Shown here in pieces: positions 8,624-17,691 of a DNA stretch of 64,000 nt. The notes beneath the pieces were generated by a model. The model worked only from the letters and a program-made list of their open reading frames with translations, did no database searches and had not been told where the DNA came from. Positions within the stretch are counted from its first letter, which is position 1. Every line of letters starts with the position of its first letter. Position numbers and translations under genes: made by a program. Origin of the DNA: Microbacterium ureisolvens. GTDB lineage: Bacteria; Actinomycetota; Actinomycetes; Actinomycetales; Microbacteriaceae. The stretch is from assembly GCF_019511645.1 (NCBI RefSeq), contig NZ_JAEUAX010000004.1:124001-188000 (forward strand). The letters are read 5' to 3'.

Positions 8624-10489
8624 TCACAGCCTCGGGCAGTCGTCGACGTGCGTGTCGGATCGGCGGAACCGGGCCTCGGTCCACTCGATGAGGACCGGGA
8701 CGAAGTGCGACCCCGGCAGCAGCGTGCGCAGGTGGTCGTAACCCCGGTACTCGAGGGTGCGCACCTGGTTCCCGTCCGCGCACAGGCGGTCGACGAGCTC
8801 CTTCTGCAGGTGGGGCGGGATGACCTCGTCCTCGTCGCCCCAGGCGATGAGCACCGGCTGCGTCCACGGACCTTTCGGCGTGTTGTCGTCGAGGCGGCGG
8901 CCCAGCGCCCCTGCCGTGAGGTCGCCGACGTACAGCGGGCGGTCCTCCGAGACGCCGAGGGCGGTCGCGACCGAGACGATCACGCCGGGCTCCGTCGGGC
9001 AGCGCTGCGTCATCTCACGGACGATCGCCTCCGAGCCCGGTGCGATGTAGCGGGTGAGGTCGACGTCGTCGTACGTGTCGGCGTACGGCACGAGCACCCA
9101 CGAGATGAGGATGGACAGCAGGGCGTTCGCGTCGCCGCTGGTGAGCTCCTCCGCGAGCGCGACAGGCTCGGCGGCCGGCGCGAGCAGCGCGGTGCCGCGC
9201 ACGTCGAGCTCGGGTGCGTACTCCTCGGCGATCTGCGAGGTCCACAGCGCCGCGTGCCCGCCCTGCGAGTGCCCCCAGACGGCGGTCCGGCTCGAAAGAG
9301 TGAGGCCCTCGAGCTCCCGAGCCGCGATCACGGCGTCGAGCGACGATCGCGCCTCGCCCCGGCCGATGAGGTAGGGGAACACGCCGGGCGCCCCCTGGCC
9401 CGAGTAGTCGGAAGCGACGACCACCCAGCCGTTGGCGATCGCGCGGTCGAGTCCCGGGATCGCCCACTTCGTCGCCGACGCGTCGCGCAGGCTCGGCGCG
9501 CACCCTCGCGCGACGCCGGTGGTGCCGTGGTTCCACACCACGACCGGTCGCGGGCCGGGGGGCGGGTCCTGGGGGATGATCACGAGCGCGCTGGCCACCG
9601 CCGGCTGTCCGTTCGCGTCGCGGGTCGTGTACAGGATGCGGCGCACATCGGCGCCGGCGGGCTTCTGACCCGAGAAGTCGTCGCTGCGGATCAGACGCCC
9701 GTGGTCGTACGGCACGACGTCGGGCGGGTCGTAGAACGCGTCCACCACCTGGGCGCCGTCCTCGAACCACGAGTTCGCCCACCACCCGCCGATCGCCAGC
9801 CCCACCAGCAGCGCCGAGAGGGCGTAGCGCCCCGCGGCCAGCCATGCGGCGCGGGCCCGGCGGCGTCTCGGGGACGCGGATGCGGGGACGGATGCTGCGG
9901 GCAGCCCCGTCGCCGGCACGGAACGCCTTCCCTCCACGAAGGCGCGCACCGCCCGGACCAGCAGCGTCGCCCCGAACACGATCGTGCGCACACCGAAGAT
10001 CACGGCGACCAGGAGGACCGTGACGTCGGGCCACGCGTACGACAGGACGCCGAACGCGATCTGGGTGCCGCCCCACACCCCGGCGAGCACACGCTGGCTC
10101 GCACTGCCGCGCGACACCGCGTCGTAGAGCGACGCCAGGCCGCCCAGCACGAGGAGCACGGCGATGATCCCGGGCAGAAGCTCGAGCGTGCGGCCGAGAC
10201 CGAAGAGGATCGCGAGGCCCAGCGCGATCCACAGGCCGCCGAACATCACTCGAGACCACAGGGGCGTCTCGGGCGCGGCGAACAGGCGCGCAACCCCGGA
10301 GAAGACCGCGCTGAGCCCGACGTAGACGGTCAGCAGCACGAGGGATGTCAGCGGCCGCGTGACGATGAGGAGGCCGACGAGGAGCGAGAGCGCGCCGACG
10401 ACGACGAGCACGACCGGAGGGGCCCCTCGCACCAGGCGGGGGACGATGCTCCAGCCGGTCGCCGACGGTCGACGGCCCTCGCGGATCAT
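8624..10489 (-). CDS. Membrane protein: HdeD-like (DUF308) domain fused to a secretory lipase-type alpha/beta hydrolase
   Basis: A 621-residue two-part protein. Residues ~22-185 form six hydrophobic helices with the repeat pattern of HdeD/DUF308 acid-stress membrane proteins. After an Arg-rich linker (RRRRARAAW) a seventh helix at ~218-236 leads to a large extracytoplasmic alpha/beta hydrolase. The nucleophile elbow is GHSQGG (406-411), the oxyanion segment is VVWNHGTTGVARGCAP, and a candidate catalytic His lies in RGYDHLRTLL, matching the fungal/actinobacterial secretory lipase (LIP) family. The ATG at 10489 is supported by TATCTT six bases upstream. Each domain is familiar; their fusion is unusual. 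Substrate unknown; an esterase or lipase at the outer face of the membrane is the likely role. Confidence 0.82.
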   Translation of the reverse strand: MIREGRRPSATGWSIVPRLVRGAPPVVLVVVGALSLLVGLLIVTRPLTSLVLLTVYVGLSAVFSGVARLFAAPETPLWSRVMFGGLWIALGLAILFGLGRTLELLPGIIAVLLVLGGLASLYDAVSRGSASQRVLAGVWGGTQIAFGVLSYAWPDVTVLLVAVIFGVRTIVFGATLLVRAVRAFVEGRRSVPATGLPAASVPASASPRRRRARAAWLAAGRYALSALLVGLAIGGWWANSWFEDGAQVVDAFYDPPDVVPYDHGRLIRSDDFSGQKPAGADVRRILYTTRDANGQPAVASALVIIPQDPPPGPRPVVVWNHGTTGVARGCAPSLRDASATKWAIPGLDRAIANGWVVVASDYSGQGAPGVFPYLIGRGEARSSLDAVIAARELEGLTLSSRTAVWGHSQGGHAALWTSQIAEEYAPELDVRGTALLAPAAEPVALAEELTSGDANALLSILISWVLVPYADTYDDVDLTRYIAPGSEAIVREMTQRCPTEPGVIVSVATALGVSEDRPLYVGDLTAGALGRRLDDNTPKGPWTQPVLIAWGDEDEVIPPHLQKELVDRLCADGNQVRTLEYRGYDHLRTLLPGSHFVPVLIEWTEARFRRSDTHVDDCPRL

Positions 10490-10495
10490 CCCCCC

Positions 10496-10501
10496 AAGAT
10501 A
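10496..10501 (-). promoter_or_regulatory. -10 element TATCTT of the HdeD-lipase gene
   Basis: TATCTT ends six bases before the ATG at 10489, separated only by a run of G. It pairs divergently with TAGCGT at 10570-10575. Confidence 0.6.
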
Positions 10502-10569
10502 GGACCGCCTCTCTGGGAGGAACGGATGCGGGCCGCCGTCAAGCCCCCGCGAGCGGCGCGGCAGCCGTC

Positions 10570-10575
10570 TAGCGT
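10570..10575 (+). promoter_or_regulatory. -10 element TAGCGT of the DUF1206 gene
   Basis: TAGCGT ends seven bases before the ATG at 10583. The intervening GAGGGGG abuts the start codon, too close to serve as a normal SD. Confidence 0.55.
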
Positions 10576-10582
10576 GAGGGGG

Positions 10583-11419
10583 ATGACGGCGGGTGGGCGA
10601 GTGAAGAGCAACGCGAAGCAGCTCGCCCTCGGTGCGGAGTCGAGCAGCGTCTTCGAGGTCGTCGCCCGCGCCGGCTATGTGGCGAACGCCCTCATCCACG
10701 CACTCATCGGCGTCATCGTGATCGTGATCGCGTCGGGCGGCAAGGGCGAAGGAGACCAGGCGGGCGCGATGAAGGCCGTTGCGGCTGCGCCTGCGGGATT
10801 CGTCGTGCTGTGGCTCATCGCGATCGGGCTGTGCGCGCTCGGGGTGTGGCACGCCGCCGAGGGGCTTCTGGCCCGGGATCGGTCGGGCGATACGAAGGGG
10901 GCCGCTCGCAAATGGGGACGCCGCCTCGCCGAGTGGGGGCAGGCCGCGGTGTTCCTCGCGCTGGGTCTGATCTCGGCGGCCGTGGCGATCGGCGCCCGAC
11001 CGGACGCCGACCAGACCGCCGAGCATGCCAGCCGCGCCCTGCTGCGCGTACCGGGTGGCTCCATCGTCCTGGCGGGCATCGGCCTGGTCATCGCGATCGC
11101 CGGCATCGCTTTCGTGGCGATGGGCGTGCGGCGCAGCTTCCGCGCGCGCATGAGGATTCCGGACGGCGCGCCAGGGCGGTGGGTGATGGTGCTCGGGGTG
11201 TCGGGTTTCGTCGCCAAGGGCGTCGCCCTGTTCAGTCTGGGCGCGCTGCTCACCGTCTCCGCGTTCCTGACCGACGCCGACACGGCGGGCAGCCTCGACG
11301 GCGCCGTCGACGCCATGCTGGCCCTTCCCCTCGGCCCCGCGCTCGCCTGGACGATCGGCGTCGGCTTCCTCGCATACGCCGCCTTCACCGTCGCCCGCGC
11401 ACGCTTCGCGCGGATGTGA
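10583..11419 (+). CDS. DUF1206 family integral membrane protein
   Basis: A 278-residue protein with about six transmembrane helices arranged as three two-helix repeats, each opening with a pattern like ARAGYVANALIHALIGVIVI and GVSGFVAKGVALFSLGALL. This matches DUF1206, an actinobacterial and cyanobacterial membrane family of unknown function. Short charged loops (GGKGEGDQ, RDRSGDTKG) separate the repeats. The start at 10583 is set by the -10-like TAGCGT seven bases upstream; a longer in-frame reading would overlap the divergent gene. No functional clue comes from the neighbours. Confidence 0.85.
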   Translation: MTAGGRVKSNAKQLALGAESSSVFEVVARAGYVANALIHALIGVIVIVIASGGKGEGDQAGAMKAVAAAPAGFVVLWLIAIGLCALGVWHAAEGLLARDRSGDTKGAARKWGRRLAEWGQAAVFLALGLISAAVAIGARPDADQTAEHASRALLRVPGGSIVLAGIGLVIAIAGIAFVAMGVRRSFRARMRIPDGAPGRWVMVLGVSGFVAKGVALFSLGALLTVSAFLTDADTAGSLDGAVDAMLALPLGPALAWTIGVGFLAYAAFTVARARFARM

Positions 11420-11510
11420 GCAATCCGCCGCTGGGCGGGCGGAGGTATGGTGCGGCATCCGCGCTGTCAATGCCCTGGCGCGTCTCCCGCACGCGACGGA
11501 AGCTGGCGGC

Positions 11511-12032
11511 ATGACCGATACAGAGGAAGATCTCGTCACCGGCCCCGAAGCGATCGCGCGGGTCAAGGAACTCGTCGAAGACATCGACTTCACGATGCTG
11601 ACCACCCGCGACTCGTCGGGGAACCTCGTCAGCCGCCCGATGAGCACGCGCCAGATGGACGAGCACGGCGACATCTGGTTCTTCACGCTCGCCGGCACGG
11701 CCAAGGTCGCGGAGAGCCAGGCCGATCCACAGCACGACGTCGGCCTGTCGTACCTCGACTCGAAGGGACACCGGTATGTGTCCGTCGCCGGCCGCGCGGA
11801 AGTCGTCCGCGACGAGGCGAAGATGAAGGAGCTGTACTCCCCCAGCCTCGACATCTGGTTCGAGGACGGGCTCGACACGCCGGGCATCGTCCTGCTGAGG
11901 GTCACGCCGGTCGAATGCGAGTTCTGGGAGCCCCGGCACGGCAAGCTGGTCACCGCGGCGGGCATGCTCAAGGCGCTCGTGACGAGGGACACCCCCGACG
12001 ACACCATGTCGCACGGCAGGGTCAGCTGCTGA
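11511..12032 (+). CDS. Pyridoxamine 5'-phosphate oxidase-like general stress protein (FMN-binding split barrel)
   Basis: A 173-residue protein of the COG3871 general stress protein 26 type. The core reads VKELVEDIDFTMLTTRDSSGNLVSRPMSTRQ...GDIWFFT...KVAESQADPQHDVGLSYLD...YVSVAGRAEVV, the split beta-barrel that binds FMN or F420. The C-terminal LDTPGIVLLRVTPVECEFWE is also family-typical. It probably acts as a small cytoplasmic flavoprotein in redox stress rather than as true PdxH. GGAAG eight bases before the ATG serves as SD. The gene ends before a strong bidirectional hairpin at 12150-12184. Confidence 0.9.
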   Translation: MTDTEEDLVTGPEAIARVKELVEDIDFTMLTTRDSSGNLVSRPMSTRQMDEHGDIWFFTLAGTAKVAESQADPQHDVGLSYLDSKGHRYVSVAGRAEVVRDEAKMKELYSPSLDIWFEDGLDTPGIVLLRVTPVECEFWEPRHGKLVTAAGMLKALVTRDTPDDTMSHGRVSC

Positions 12033-12149
12033 CGTCCGCCCTGAATCCGACGCCGCGTCCGTCGCCGCGTTCACGGCGTCCGAGGGTCTCGCCGTCACGG
12101 GTTCGATCCTGCTCATGGTGGCGACCTCGCTCGCGGAGTGCATCGAAGA

Positions 12150-12184
12150 CACCGCCCCGCCTGGACGAACCAGGCGGGGCGGTG
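12150..12184. terminator. Bidirectional terminator hairpin
   Basis: CACCGCCCCGCCTGG and its exact complement form a 15-bp stem with loop ACGAA. It lies between the convergent stress-protein and phoX genes. The preceding 117 bases (12033-12149) show no coding or regulatory feature I can support. Confidence 0.88.
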
Positions 12185-12204
12185 CTTCGACTCCGTGACG
12201 GGCG

Positions 12205-14268
12205 TCAGCCGCGGTACACCTGCACGACAGAGGGGCGCGGCGCGGTCGCCACAGCCCCTGCCGCGCTCGAGCCGTAGTCCGGGAAGAGCGATGTGGGCGC
12301 CGCGAACGTGCCGCCCTCACCCGGGTGCTGCACCGCGACGAAAACGAGGCCCTCCTCGTCGTGGATGACCGGGCCGCAGGTCTCGGCCTCGCGGGGCACC
12401 GAGAGGAACTGCTGCACGTGCCCCCGTTCGGCGCCCTCGAGCGGCACGAGGAAGAGACCGTCGTTGTAGCCGATCGTGCTCGGGGCCCCGTCGGTGGAGA
12501 TCCAGAGGTTGCCCGCCGAGTCGAACGCGACGTTGTCGGGGCAGGAGATCGGCGAGACGAGCTCTTTCGGGAAGCCGGCGAAGTACGAGTTGGCGAACAC
12601 CGCCGGGTCGCCGCAGAGCAGAAGGATGCTCCAGCCGAACGTCGTGCCCGCCTGCCCGGCGGTCTCGGTCAGCTCGACGACGTGCCCGTAGCGGTTCCCG
12701 GTCACGGGGTTCGCCTCGTTGAGGGTCGCCACCGAGCGTGCCGAGTTGTTCGTCAGCGCGAGGTAGACCTTGCCCGTCTTGGGGCTGGGCTCGACGTCCT
12801 CCGGTCGGTCCATCTTGGTCGCGCCGACAGCATCCGCCGCCAGACGCGTGTACACGAGCACTTCCTCCGTGGTGAAGCCCGGAACGACCGACTCCCCGTT
12901 CTGCGTGAGGGCCTTCCACTCCCCGCCCCCGTCGAACTTCCCGTCGGCGGGGAGGGCTCCGGTGCCGGTGATCTCGCCGGCGGGCGAGTTGCCGGAGAAC
13001 TTCGCGACGAACAGGTCACCTTCGCTCAACAGCTCGAGATTCTTCTTGCGTGAGCCCGAGATCTTGTTCTTCGAGACGAACTTGTACAGGTAGTCGTTGC
13101 GCTCGTCGTCGCCCATGTAGGCGACCACGCGGCCGTCCTCGGCAACGATGACGTTGGCACCCTCGTGCTTGAAGCGGCCCATCGCGGTGTGCTTGCGCGG
13201 GGTCGAGGTCGGGTCCTGCGGGTCGATCTCGACGATGTAGCCGAAGCGGTTCGGCTCGTTGACGTAGTCGGCATTGTGCGCGTCGAAGCGGGGATCGTAC
13301 TTGTCCCAGCCGGTGGAGGTGGAGGTCGACGGCGACGCCTGGTAGCGCTTCTGCGCGGCGGTGTCGGCGGCCCAGGCGAAGTAGCCGTTGAAGTTCTCCT
13401 CGCCCGAGAGGATCGTCCCCCACGGCGTGGTGCCGCCGGCGCAGTTTCCCAGCGTGCCGTGCACCCAGCGCCCCTCGGGGTCGGCGGCCGTCTTCACGAG
13501 GTCGCTGCCCGCGGCGGGGCCGGTGAGCTCGAACACCGTCTCGACCGTGAGGCGGCGGTTGCGCTTGCCGTCGACGACGTACGACCACGGTTCGCCGGTG
13601 TGCTTGCGGGTGATCTCGACGACCGACATTCCCTGCGCGGCCTTGTAGATGTCGCCGCGGCGCTGCAGCTCGGCGGGGTCGCTGGTGGGCGCGAACATGA
13701 TCTCGGGATTGACGTATTCGTGGTTGCTGACCAGTACGCCCGTCTTGCCGCTGGGATCGGCGACGATGTCGAGGTAGTCGCAGTTGTAGCCGAACTGCAC
13801 AGCCTGGGCTGCGGGCGACTGAGCGTTGATGTCGAAGACCGGCGCGTTCGAGAAGAGCGGGTCGCCCCAGCGGATGATCGGCCGCCAGGTGTAGCCCGCC
13901 GGCACGGTGAACTCGTCGACCAGACGGTTCACGGGCGCGATCGGATCGAACGGCAGGCTTCCACCCGAGGGGCGTGCAAACGCCCCCCCTGCTCCCCCGA
14001 CGCCCGACGACCCCGGGCCCGACAGCGGCGTCTGCCCGCGCAGCCCGCCGACGGTGACGGCGACTGCGCCGGCCGCGCCGAGTCCGAGCAGCGCACGGCG
14101 CGACAGCGCGGCTGAGGCGACCTCCTGGAACGTCTCGTTGTGCGACGAGTTGCACTCGGGACCCAGGCACGCGTTGGCGCACTTGTACTGGCACGTCACG
14201 GCGAGGCGCTTGCCTCGTGCGTGGTCGGCCATGGGCAGGGAACGGCGGAATCCTTCGATGATGCTCAC
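12205..14268 (-). CDS. phoX: PhoX family Tat-exported alkaline phosphatase (DUF839)
   Basis: A 687-residue secreted phosphatase that would release phosphate from organic esters using Fe/Ca cofactors. A twin-arginine signal (SRRALLGLGAAGAVAVT) lies unusually deep, after a ~50-residue N-terminal segment with the cysteine cluster CQYKCANACLGPEC. The catalytic region shows the family mark GNCAGGTTPWGTILSGEEN and repeated beta-propeller strands (NRFGYIVEIDPQDP, TKMDRPEDVEPSPKTGKVYLALTNN, NLWISTDG). The GTG at 14268 follows GAGAGGA at suitable spacing. The gene stands alone between terminators; no Pho box was identified. Family assignment is secure; phosphate regulation is inference. Confidence 0.92.
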   Translation of the reverse strand: MSIIEGFRRSLPMADHARGKRLAVTCQYKCANACLGPECNSSHNETFQEVASAALSRRALLGLGAAGAVAVTVGGLRGQTPLSGPGSSGVGGAGGAFARPSGGSLPFDPIAPVNRLVDEFTVPAGYTWRPIIRWGDPLFSNAPVFDINAQSPAAQAVQFGYNCDYLDIVADPSGKTGVLVSNHEYVNPEIMFAPTSDPAELQRRGDIYKAAQGMSVVEITRKHTGEPWSYVVDGKRNRRLTVETVFELTGPAAGSDLVKTAADPEGRWVHGTLGNCAGGTTPWGTILSGEENFNGYFAWAADTAAQKRYQASPSTSTSTGWDKYDPRFDAHNADYVNEPNRFGYIVEIDPQDPTSTPRKHTAMGRFKHEGANVIVAEDGRVVAYMGDDERNDYLYKFVSKNKISGSRKKNLELLSEGDLFVAKFSGNSPAGEITGTGALPADGKFDGGGEWKALTQNGESVVPGFTTEEVLVYTRLAADAVGATKMDRPEDVEPSPKTGKVYLALTNNSARSVATLNEANPVTGNRYGHVVELTETAGQAGTTFGWSILLLCGDPAVFANSYFAGFPKELVSPISCPDNVAFDSAGNLWISTDGAPSTIGYNDGLFLVPLEGAERGHVQQFLSVPREAETCGPVIHDEEGLVFVAVQHPGEGGTFAAPTSLFPDYGSSAAGAVATAPRPSVVQVYRG

Positions 14269-14433
14269 GAGCGTCCTCTCGGCATGCATGACAGCGGGCT
14301 GGCGTGGGTGGCGCCAGCCTCGTCCCGTGGGGCGACGCCGGCAGGAACCCGAGGTGAACGGCCGGCGACGAGGACATGAGAACGGGCTCATCGAGCGGAT
14401 GCCGCGGCCACCGTGCGTCCGAGGTGCAAGACG

Positions 14434-15483
14434 TCAGGCGGCCGGCGCGGACTCCAGCGCGTTGATCGCCCGGATGAGGCGGTGCAGCTCCCCCACCCGG
14501 AACTGGTTCAGCCGCAGCACCAGGCGGGGCAGGTGGAGCTTGTCGTCGTCCTCCACCTCGACCGTGACCGGCCCGCGCCGCTCGATCTCGCCCTCGGTGA
14601 CAAGGTCGCCGAACGCGGCGTTCAGCGCCTGGACCTCAGCATCCGTCGGCTCCGCCTTCAGACGCAGCACGAGCCGCTTGCCGACCCACCGCAGCGAGTC
14701 GTAGTTGCGGTAGAACCCGGTGAGCTCGTCCACTGCCGCGGTGACGGAGTCGGTCACCAGCACCCGATCGAAATCGCCCGGGGAGATCACGCCGGACGGC
14801 AGCAGATGGTCGTCGACGAAGCGACGCAGTCCCGACCAGAACGTGCCGCCGGGCGCATCGAGCAGGACGATGGGCGTGGGATCCGCTTTTCCGGTCTGCT
14901 GCAGCGTCAGCAGCTCGAACATCTCGTCGAGTGTGCCGAAGCCGCCGGGGACGCACACGAAGCCGCTCGACTCCTTCACGAGCATGAGCTTGCGCGTGAA
15001 GAAGTACTTCATCGCCACGTTGCGCGCGTTCTCGCCGACGATCGCGTTCGGCTTCTCCTCGAATGGGAGGCGGATCGAGACGCCGAGCGAGTTGTGGGGG
15101 CCGGCACCCTCGGCAGCCGCCTGCATGATGCCCGGGCCCGCCCCCGTGACCACCATCCAGCCGCGCTCGGCGAGGGCGGTGGCCGCCTCCGACGCCTGCC
15201 GGTACAGCGCATCGTCCGGCAGCGTGCGCGCAGAGCCGAAGATCGTGACCTTGGGAATGCCCCGGTATGGAGCGAACAGACGGAACGCGGCGCGCATCTC
15301 GCTGAGCGCCGCGGACGTGATCTTGAGGTCGAGACGCTCGGTGTCGTCGATCCCCAGTCCGATGCCGGTCGCGAGGATGCGCGCCACGAGGTCGGTGCTC
15401 TCGGTGATGCCCGCGGCGGCGATCGTCGCGCGGAGCTCCTCGGTCACGGGATGCGGGATGGTTCCGGTGTCGCTGGGGCCCAT
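14434..15483 (-). CDS. LOG/TIGR00730 family Rossmann-fold nucleotide-binding protein
   Basis: A 349-residue protein with the lysine-decarboxylase-like LOG motifs GAGPGIMQAAAEGA and VCVPGGFGTLDEMFE, which in characterised members hydrolyse cytokinin riboside 5'-monophosphates or other nucleotide N-glycosidic bonds. The core spans roughly residues 60-260. A C-terminal ~90-residue extension (GDLVTEGEIERRGPVTVEVEDDD...LNQFRVGELHRLIRAINAL) is not part of the minimal LOG fold. The ATG at 15483 lacks an SD and is preceded by CACTCT seven bases upstream, a weak leaderless signal. Cytokinin activation cannot be assumed; a nucleotide-salvage role is equally possible. Confidence 0.88.
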   Translation of the reverse strand: MGPSDTGTIPHPVTEELRATIAAAGITESTDLVARILATGIGLGIDDTERLDLKITSAALSEMRAAFRLFAPYRGIPKVTIFGSARTLPDDALYRQASEAATALAERGWMVVTGAGPGIMQAAAEGAGPHNSLGVSIRLPFEEKPNAIVGENARNVAMKYFFTRKLMLVKESSGFVCVPGGFGTLDEMFELLTLQQTGKADPTPIVLLDAPGGTFWSGLRRFVDDHLLPSGVISPGDFDRVLVTDSVTAAVDELTGFYRNYDSLRWVGKRLVLRLKAEPTDAEVQALNAAFGDLVTEGEIERRGPVTVEVEDDDKLHLPRLVLRLNQFRVGELHRLIRAINALESAPAA

Positions 15484-15563
15484 GACGCCCAGAGTGCCAC
15501 GCCGAGCCTGAATTCGGTGGACGACTCGTGAACGATCTCGTCACGGCGATCCGCCGCGGTCAG

Positions 15564-15591
15564 CCGCCGGCCCTCGGAAGACGGCCGGCGG
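15564..15591 (-). terminator. Terminator hairpin downstream of proS
   Basis: CCGCCGGCC (15564-15572) and GGCCGGCGG (15583-15591) form a perfect 9-bp stem with a ten-base loop, starting nine bases past the proS stop. Confidence 0.75.
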
Positions 15592-15599
15592 TGCTCGCT

Positions 15600-17399
15600 T
15601 CAGCGTGCGATGAGGTGAGCGACCGCTTCCGCCGCCGAAACGACCTCACGGTCGCCGGTGCGGCGGTCCCAGAGCTCGACCTGGCCGTCGGCGGCGCCCC
15701 GGCCCACGATCACGATCTTCGGCACGCCGACGAGCTCGGCGTCGCCGAACTTCACGCCCGGCGACACCTTGGGGCGATCGTCGTAGACCACGTCGAGACC
15801 TGCTGCCTCGAGGTCGGCCGACAGCTGCTCGGCGACCTCGAACACGATCGGCTCCCGGCCCGTCGCGACGACGTGCACATCGAACGGCGCCACGGACGCG
15901 GGCCAGATGAGGCCCTTGTCGTCGTTGTTGAGCTCCGCGATGATCGCGAGGATGCGGGTGACACCGATGCCGTACGAGCCCATCGTGACGGTCACGAGCT
16001 TGCCGTTCTCGTCGAGGACCTTGAGCCCCAGCGTCTCGGCGAAGAAGCGGCCGAGCTGGAAGACGTGCCCGATCTCCATGCCGCGCGCGAGCTCGACCGG
16101 CCCGGAGCCGTCGGGCGCCGGATCGCCGGGACGCACGTTCGCCACCTCGATTAATCCGTCGCCCGTGAAGTCGCGGCCCGCGACGAGGGTGTGCACGTGC
16201 TTCTGGTCGATGTTGGCGCCGGTGACCCACGCCGTCCCGTCGACGACGCGGGGGTCGAGCAGGAACCGGATGCCGGTCGCCGACTCCTCGCCGAGCACCG
16301 GACCGGTCTCGGACCAGGGGCCGATGTAGCCCTTCACCAGCAGCGGGTTCTTCTCGAAGTCCTGCTCGGTCGCCGCCTCGACGGCGGCGGGCGCGAAGGC
16401 CACCTCGGCACGCTTGTCGTCGACGTCGCGGTCACCGGGAAGACCCACGACGACGAGTTCGCGTGTGCCGTCGAGGTGCGTGAGGGCGAGCACGACGTTC
16501 TTGAGCGTGTGAGCGGCGGTCCACTCCGTCGCGTCGGCGGTCGCCGGCCCCGCGATGCCGGGCACGGGAGCGTCGAGGTGCGCGTTCGAATGATCCACGA
16601 GCGTCTGGATCGTGGGCGTGTCGGGGGAATCGAAGATGACCGGTGCACCGAGGCCGTCCAGCGAGATCGGATCCGGCGCGGTCGTCGTGTACGCCTCGAC
16701 GTTCGCCGCGTAGCCGCCGGCCGAGCGGACGAAGGTGTCCTCGCCGACGGGCGTCGGGTGCAGGAACTCCTCCGACCGGGCGCCGCCCATCAGGCCGTTG
16801 TCAGCCGCGACGATGACGTACTCGAGTCCGAGCTTCTGGAAGATCCGCTCGTAGGCGTCGCGCTGCGACTGGTACGAGGCATCCTGTCCCTCGTCTGTGT
16901 AGTCGAACGAGTACGCGTCCTTCATGGTGAACTCGCGGCCGCGCAGGAGGCCGGCGCGGGGACGGGCCTCGTCGCGGTACTTGTCCTGGATCTGGTAGAT
17001 CGTGAGAGGCAGGTCCTTATACGAGGAGTACAGGTCCTTCACCAGGAGCGTGAACATCTCCTCGTGCGTCGGCGCGAGCAGATAGTCGGCGCCCTTGCGG
17101 TCCTGCAGGCGGAAGATGCCGTCACCGTAGGAGGTCCACCGGCCCGACGCCTCGTACGGCTCACGCGGCAGCAGCGCCGGGAAGTGAACCTCGTACGCGC
17201 CCGCGTTCGTCATCTCGTCGCGGATGACCGCCTCGATCTTCGCCTTGACCTTCAGGCCGAGGGGCAGCCACGTGAACACGCCCGGGGCGGCACGCCGGAT
17301 GTAACCGGCGCGCACGAGCAGCCGGTGGCTCGTGACCTCGGCGTCGGCGGGGTCTTCACGGAGGGTGCGGAGGAAGAAGTGCGACAGACGGGTGACCAC
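15600..17399 (-). CDS. proS: Prolyl-tRNA synthetase (bacterial type with INS domain)
   Basis: A 599-residue class II aminoacyl-tRNA synthetase that charges tRNA-Pro. Class II motifs are visible: motif 1 in [24 protein letters not shown], motif 2 in [25 protein letters not shown], and motif 3 in [12 protein letters not shown]. Between motifs 2 and 3 (~200 residues) sits the editing INS domain typical of bacterial ProRS, including LKNVVLAL and [14 protein letters not shown]. The C-terminal anticodon-binding domain (FDVHVVATG...[33 protein letters not shown]) is complete. TAGACT lies eight bases before a GTG at 17399, so this start is chosen over the TTG at 17408 three codons upstream. Confidence 0.96.
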   Translation of the reverse strand: MVTRLSHFFLRTLREDPADAEVTSHRLLVRAGYIRRAAPGVFTWLPLGLKVKAKIEAVIRDEMTNAGAYEVHFPALLPREPYEASGRWTSYGDGIFRLQDRKGADYLLAPTHEEMFTLLVKDLYSSYKDLPLTIYQIQDKYRDEARPRAGLLRGREFTMKDAYSFDYTDEGQDASYQSQRDAYERIFQKLGLEYVIVAADNGLMGGARSEEFLHPTPVGEDTFVRSAGGYAANVEAYTTTAPDPISLDGLGAPVIFDSPDTPTIQTLVDHSNAHLDAPVPGIAGPATADATEWTAAHTLKNVVLALTHLDGTRELVVVGLPGDRDVDDKRAEVAFAPAAVEAATEQDFEKNPLLVKGYIGPWSETGPVLGEESATGIRFLLDPRVVDGTAWVTGANIDQKHVHTLVAGRDFTGDGLIEVANVRPGDPAPDGSGPVELARGMEIGHVFQLGRFFAETLGLKVLDENGKLVTVTMGSYGIGVTRILAIIAELNNDDKGLIWPASVAPFDVHVVATGREPIVFEVAEQLSADLEAAGLDVVYDDRPKVSPGVKFGDAELVGVPKIVIVGRGAADGQVELWDRRTGDREVVSAAEAVAHLIAR

Positions 17400-17407
17400 G
17401 AGGGTCA

Positions 17408-17413
17408 AGTCTA
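17408..17413 (-). promoter_or_regulatory. -10 element TAGACT of proS
   Basis: TAGACT ends eight bases before the GTG at 17399 and would overlap a TTG start at 17408, which argues against that longer start. Confidence 0.5.
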
Positions 17414-17520
17414 GAGCGAGCCCATGCGCCCAGCATGCGGGTGATGCCGGCGGATCGAGGCCGGGAGCGCGTCATCGATGTCGTCGAGCGCCCTGACATG
17501 GCGCCGGTTCACCGTCCGCG

Positions 17521-17691
17521 TCACTGGGCGTTCGAGTACTCCGCGACGGTGGCTGCGGAGAAGGCCGAGCACGCCTTCACATCGCAGATCGAGCACTCGG
17601 TGCCCTTGCGGTAGTGCTCGTGCGCTTCGAACGCGTGGCCACACGCGCACATGTCATTCGCTTGCGGAACCGTCTTCTTCGAGATTCCCAC
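17521..17691 (-). CDS. Small Cys-rich (putative zinc-binding) protein
   Basis: A 56-residue protein with cysteines arranged C-x-C-x18-C-x2-C-x4-C (MCACGHAFEAHEHYRKGTECSICDVKAC) plus several histidines, suggesting a small zinc ribbon. I do not recognise a named family; similar short proteins occur in Microbacteriaceae. The GTG at 17691 is preferred: upstream in-frame codons back to the ATG at 17760 have mixed third positions, unlike the G/C-rich third positions of the conserved part. GAGGA lies three bases before the GTG, a short but usable SD spacing. The 79-residue version from 17760 is the alternative. It is followed by proS on the same strand. Confidence 0.6.
   Translation of the reverse strand: MGISKKTVPQANDMCACGHAFEAHEHYRKGTECSICDVKACSAFSAATVAEYSNAQ

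Noticed and set aside
10490-12007. Extension of the HdeD-lipase reading frame upstream to 12007
   Set aside because: It overlaps two divergent genes with clear families; the ATG at 10489 has a -10 at the usual spacing and begins the conserved protein.
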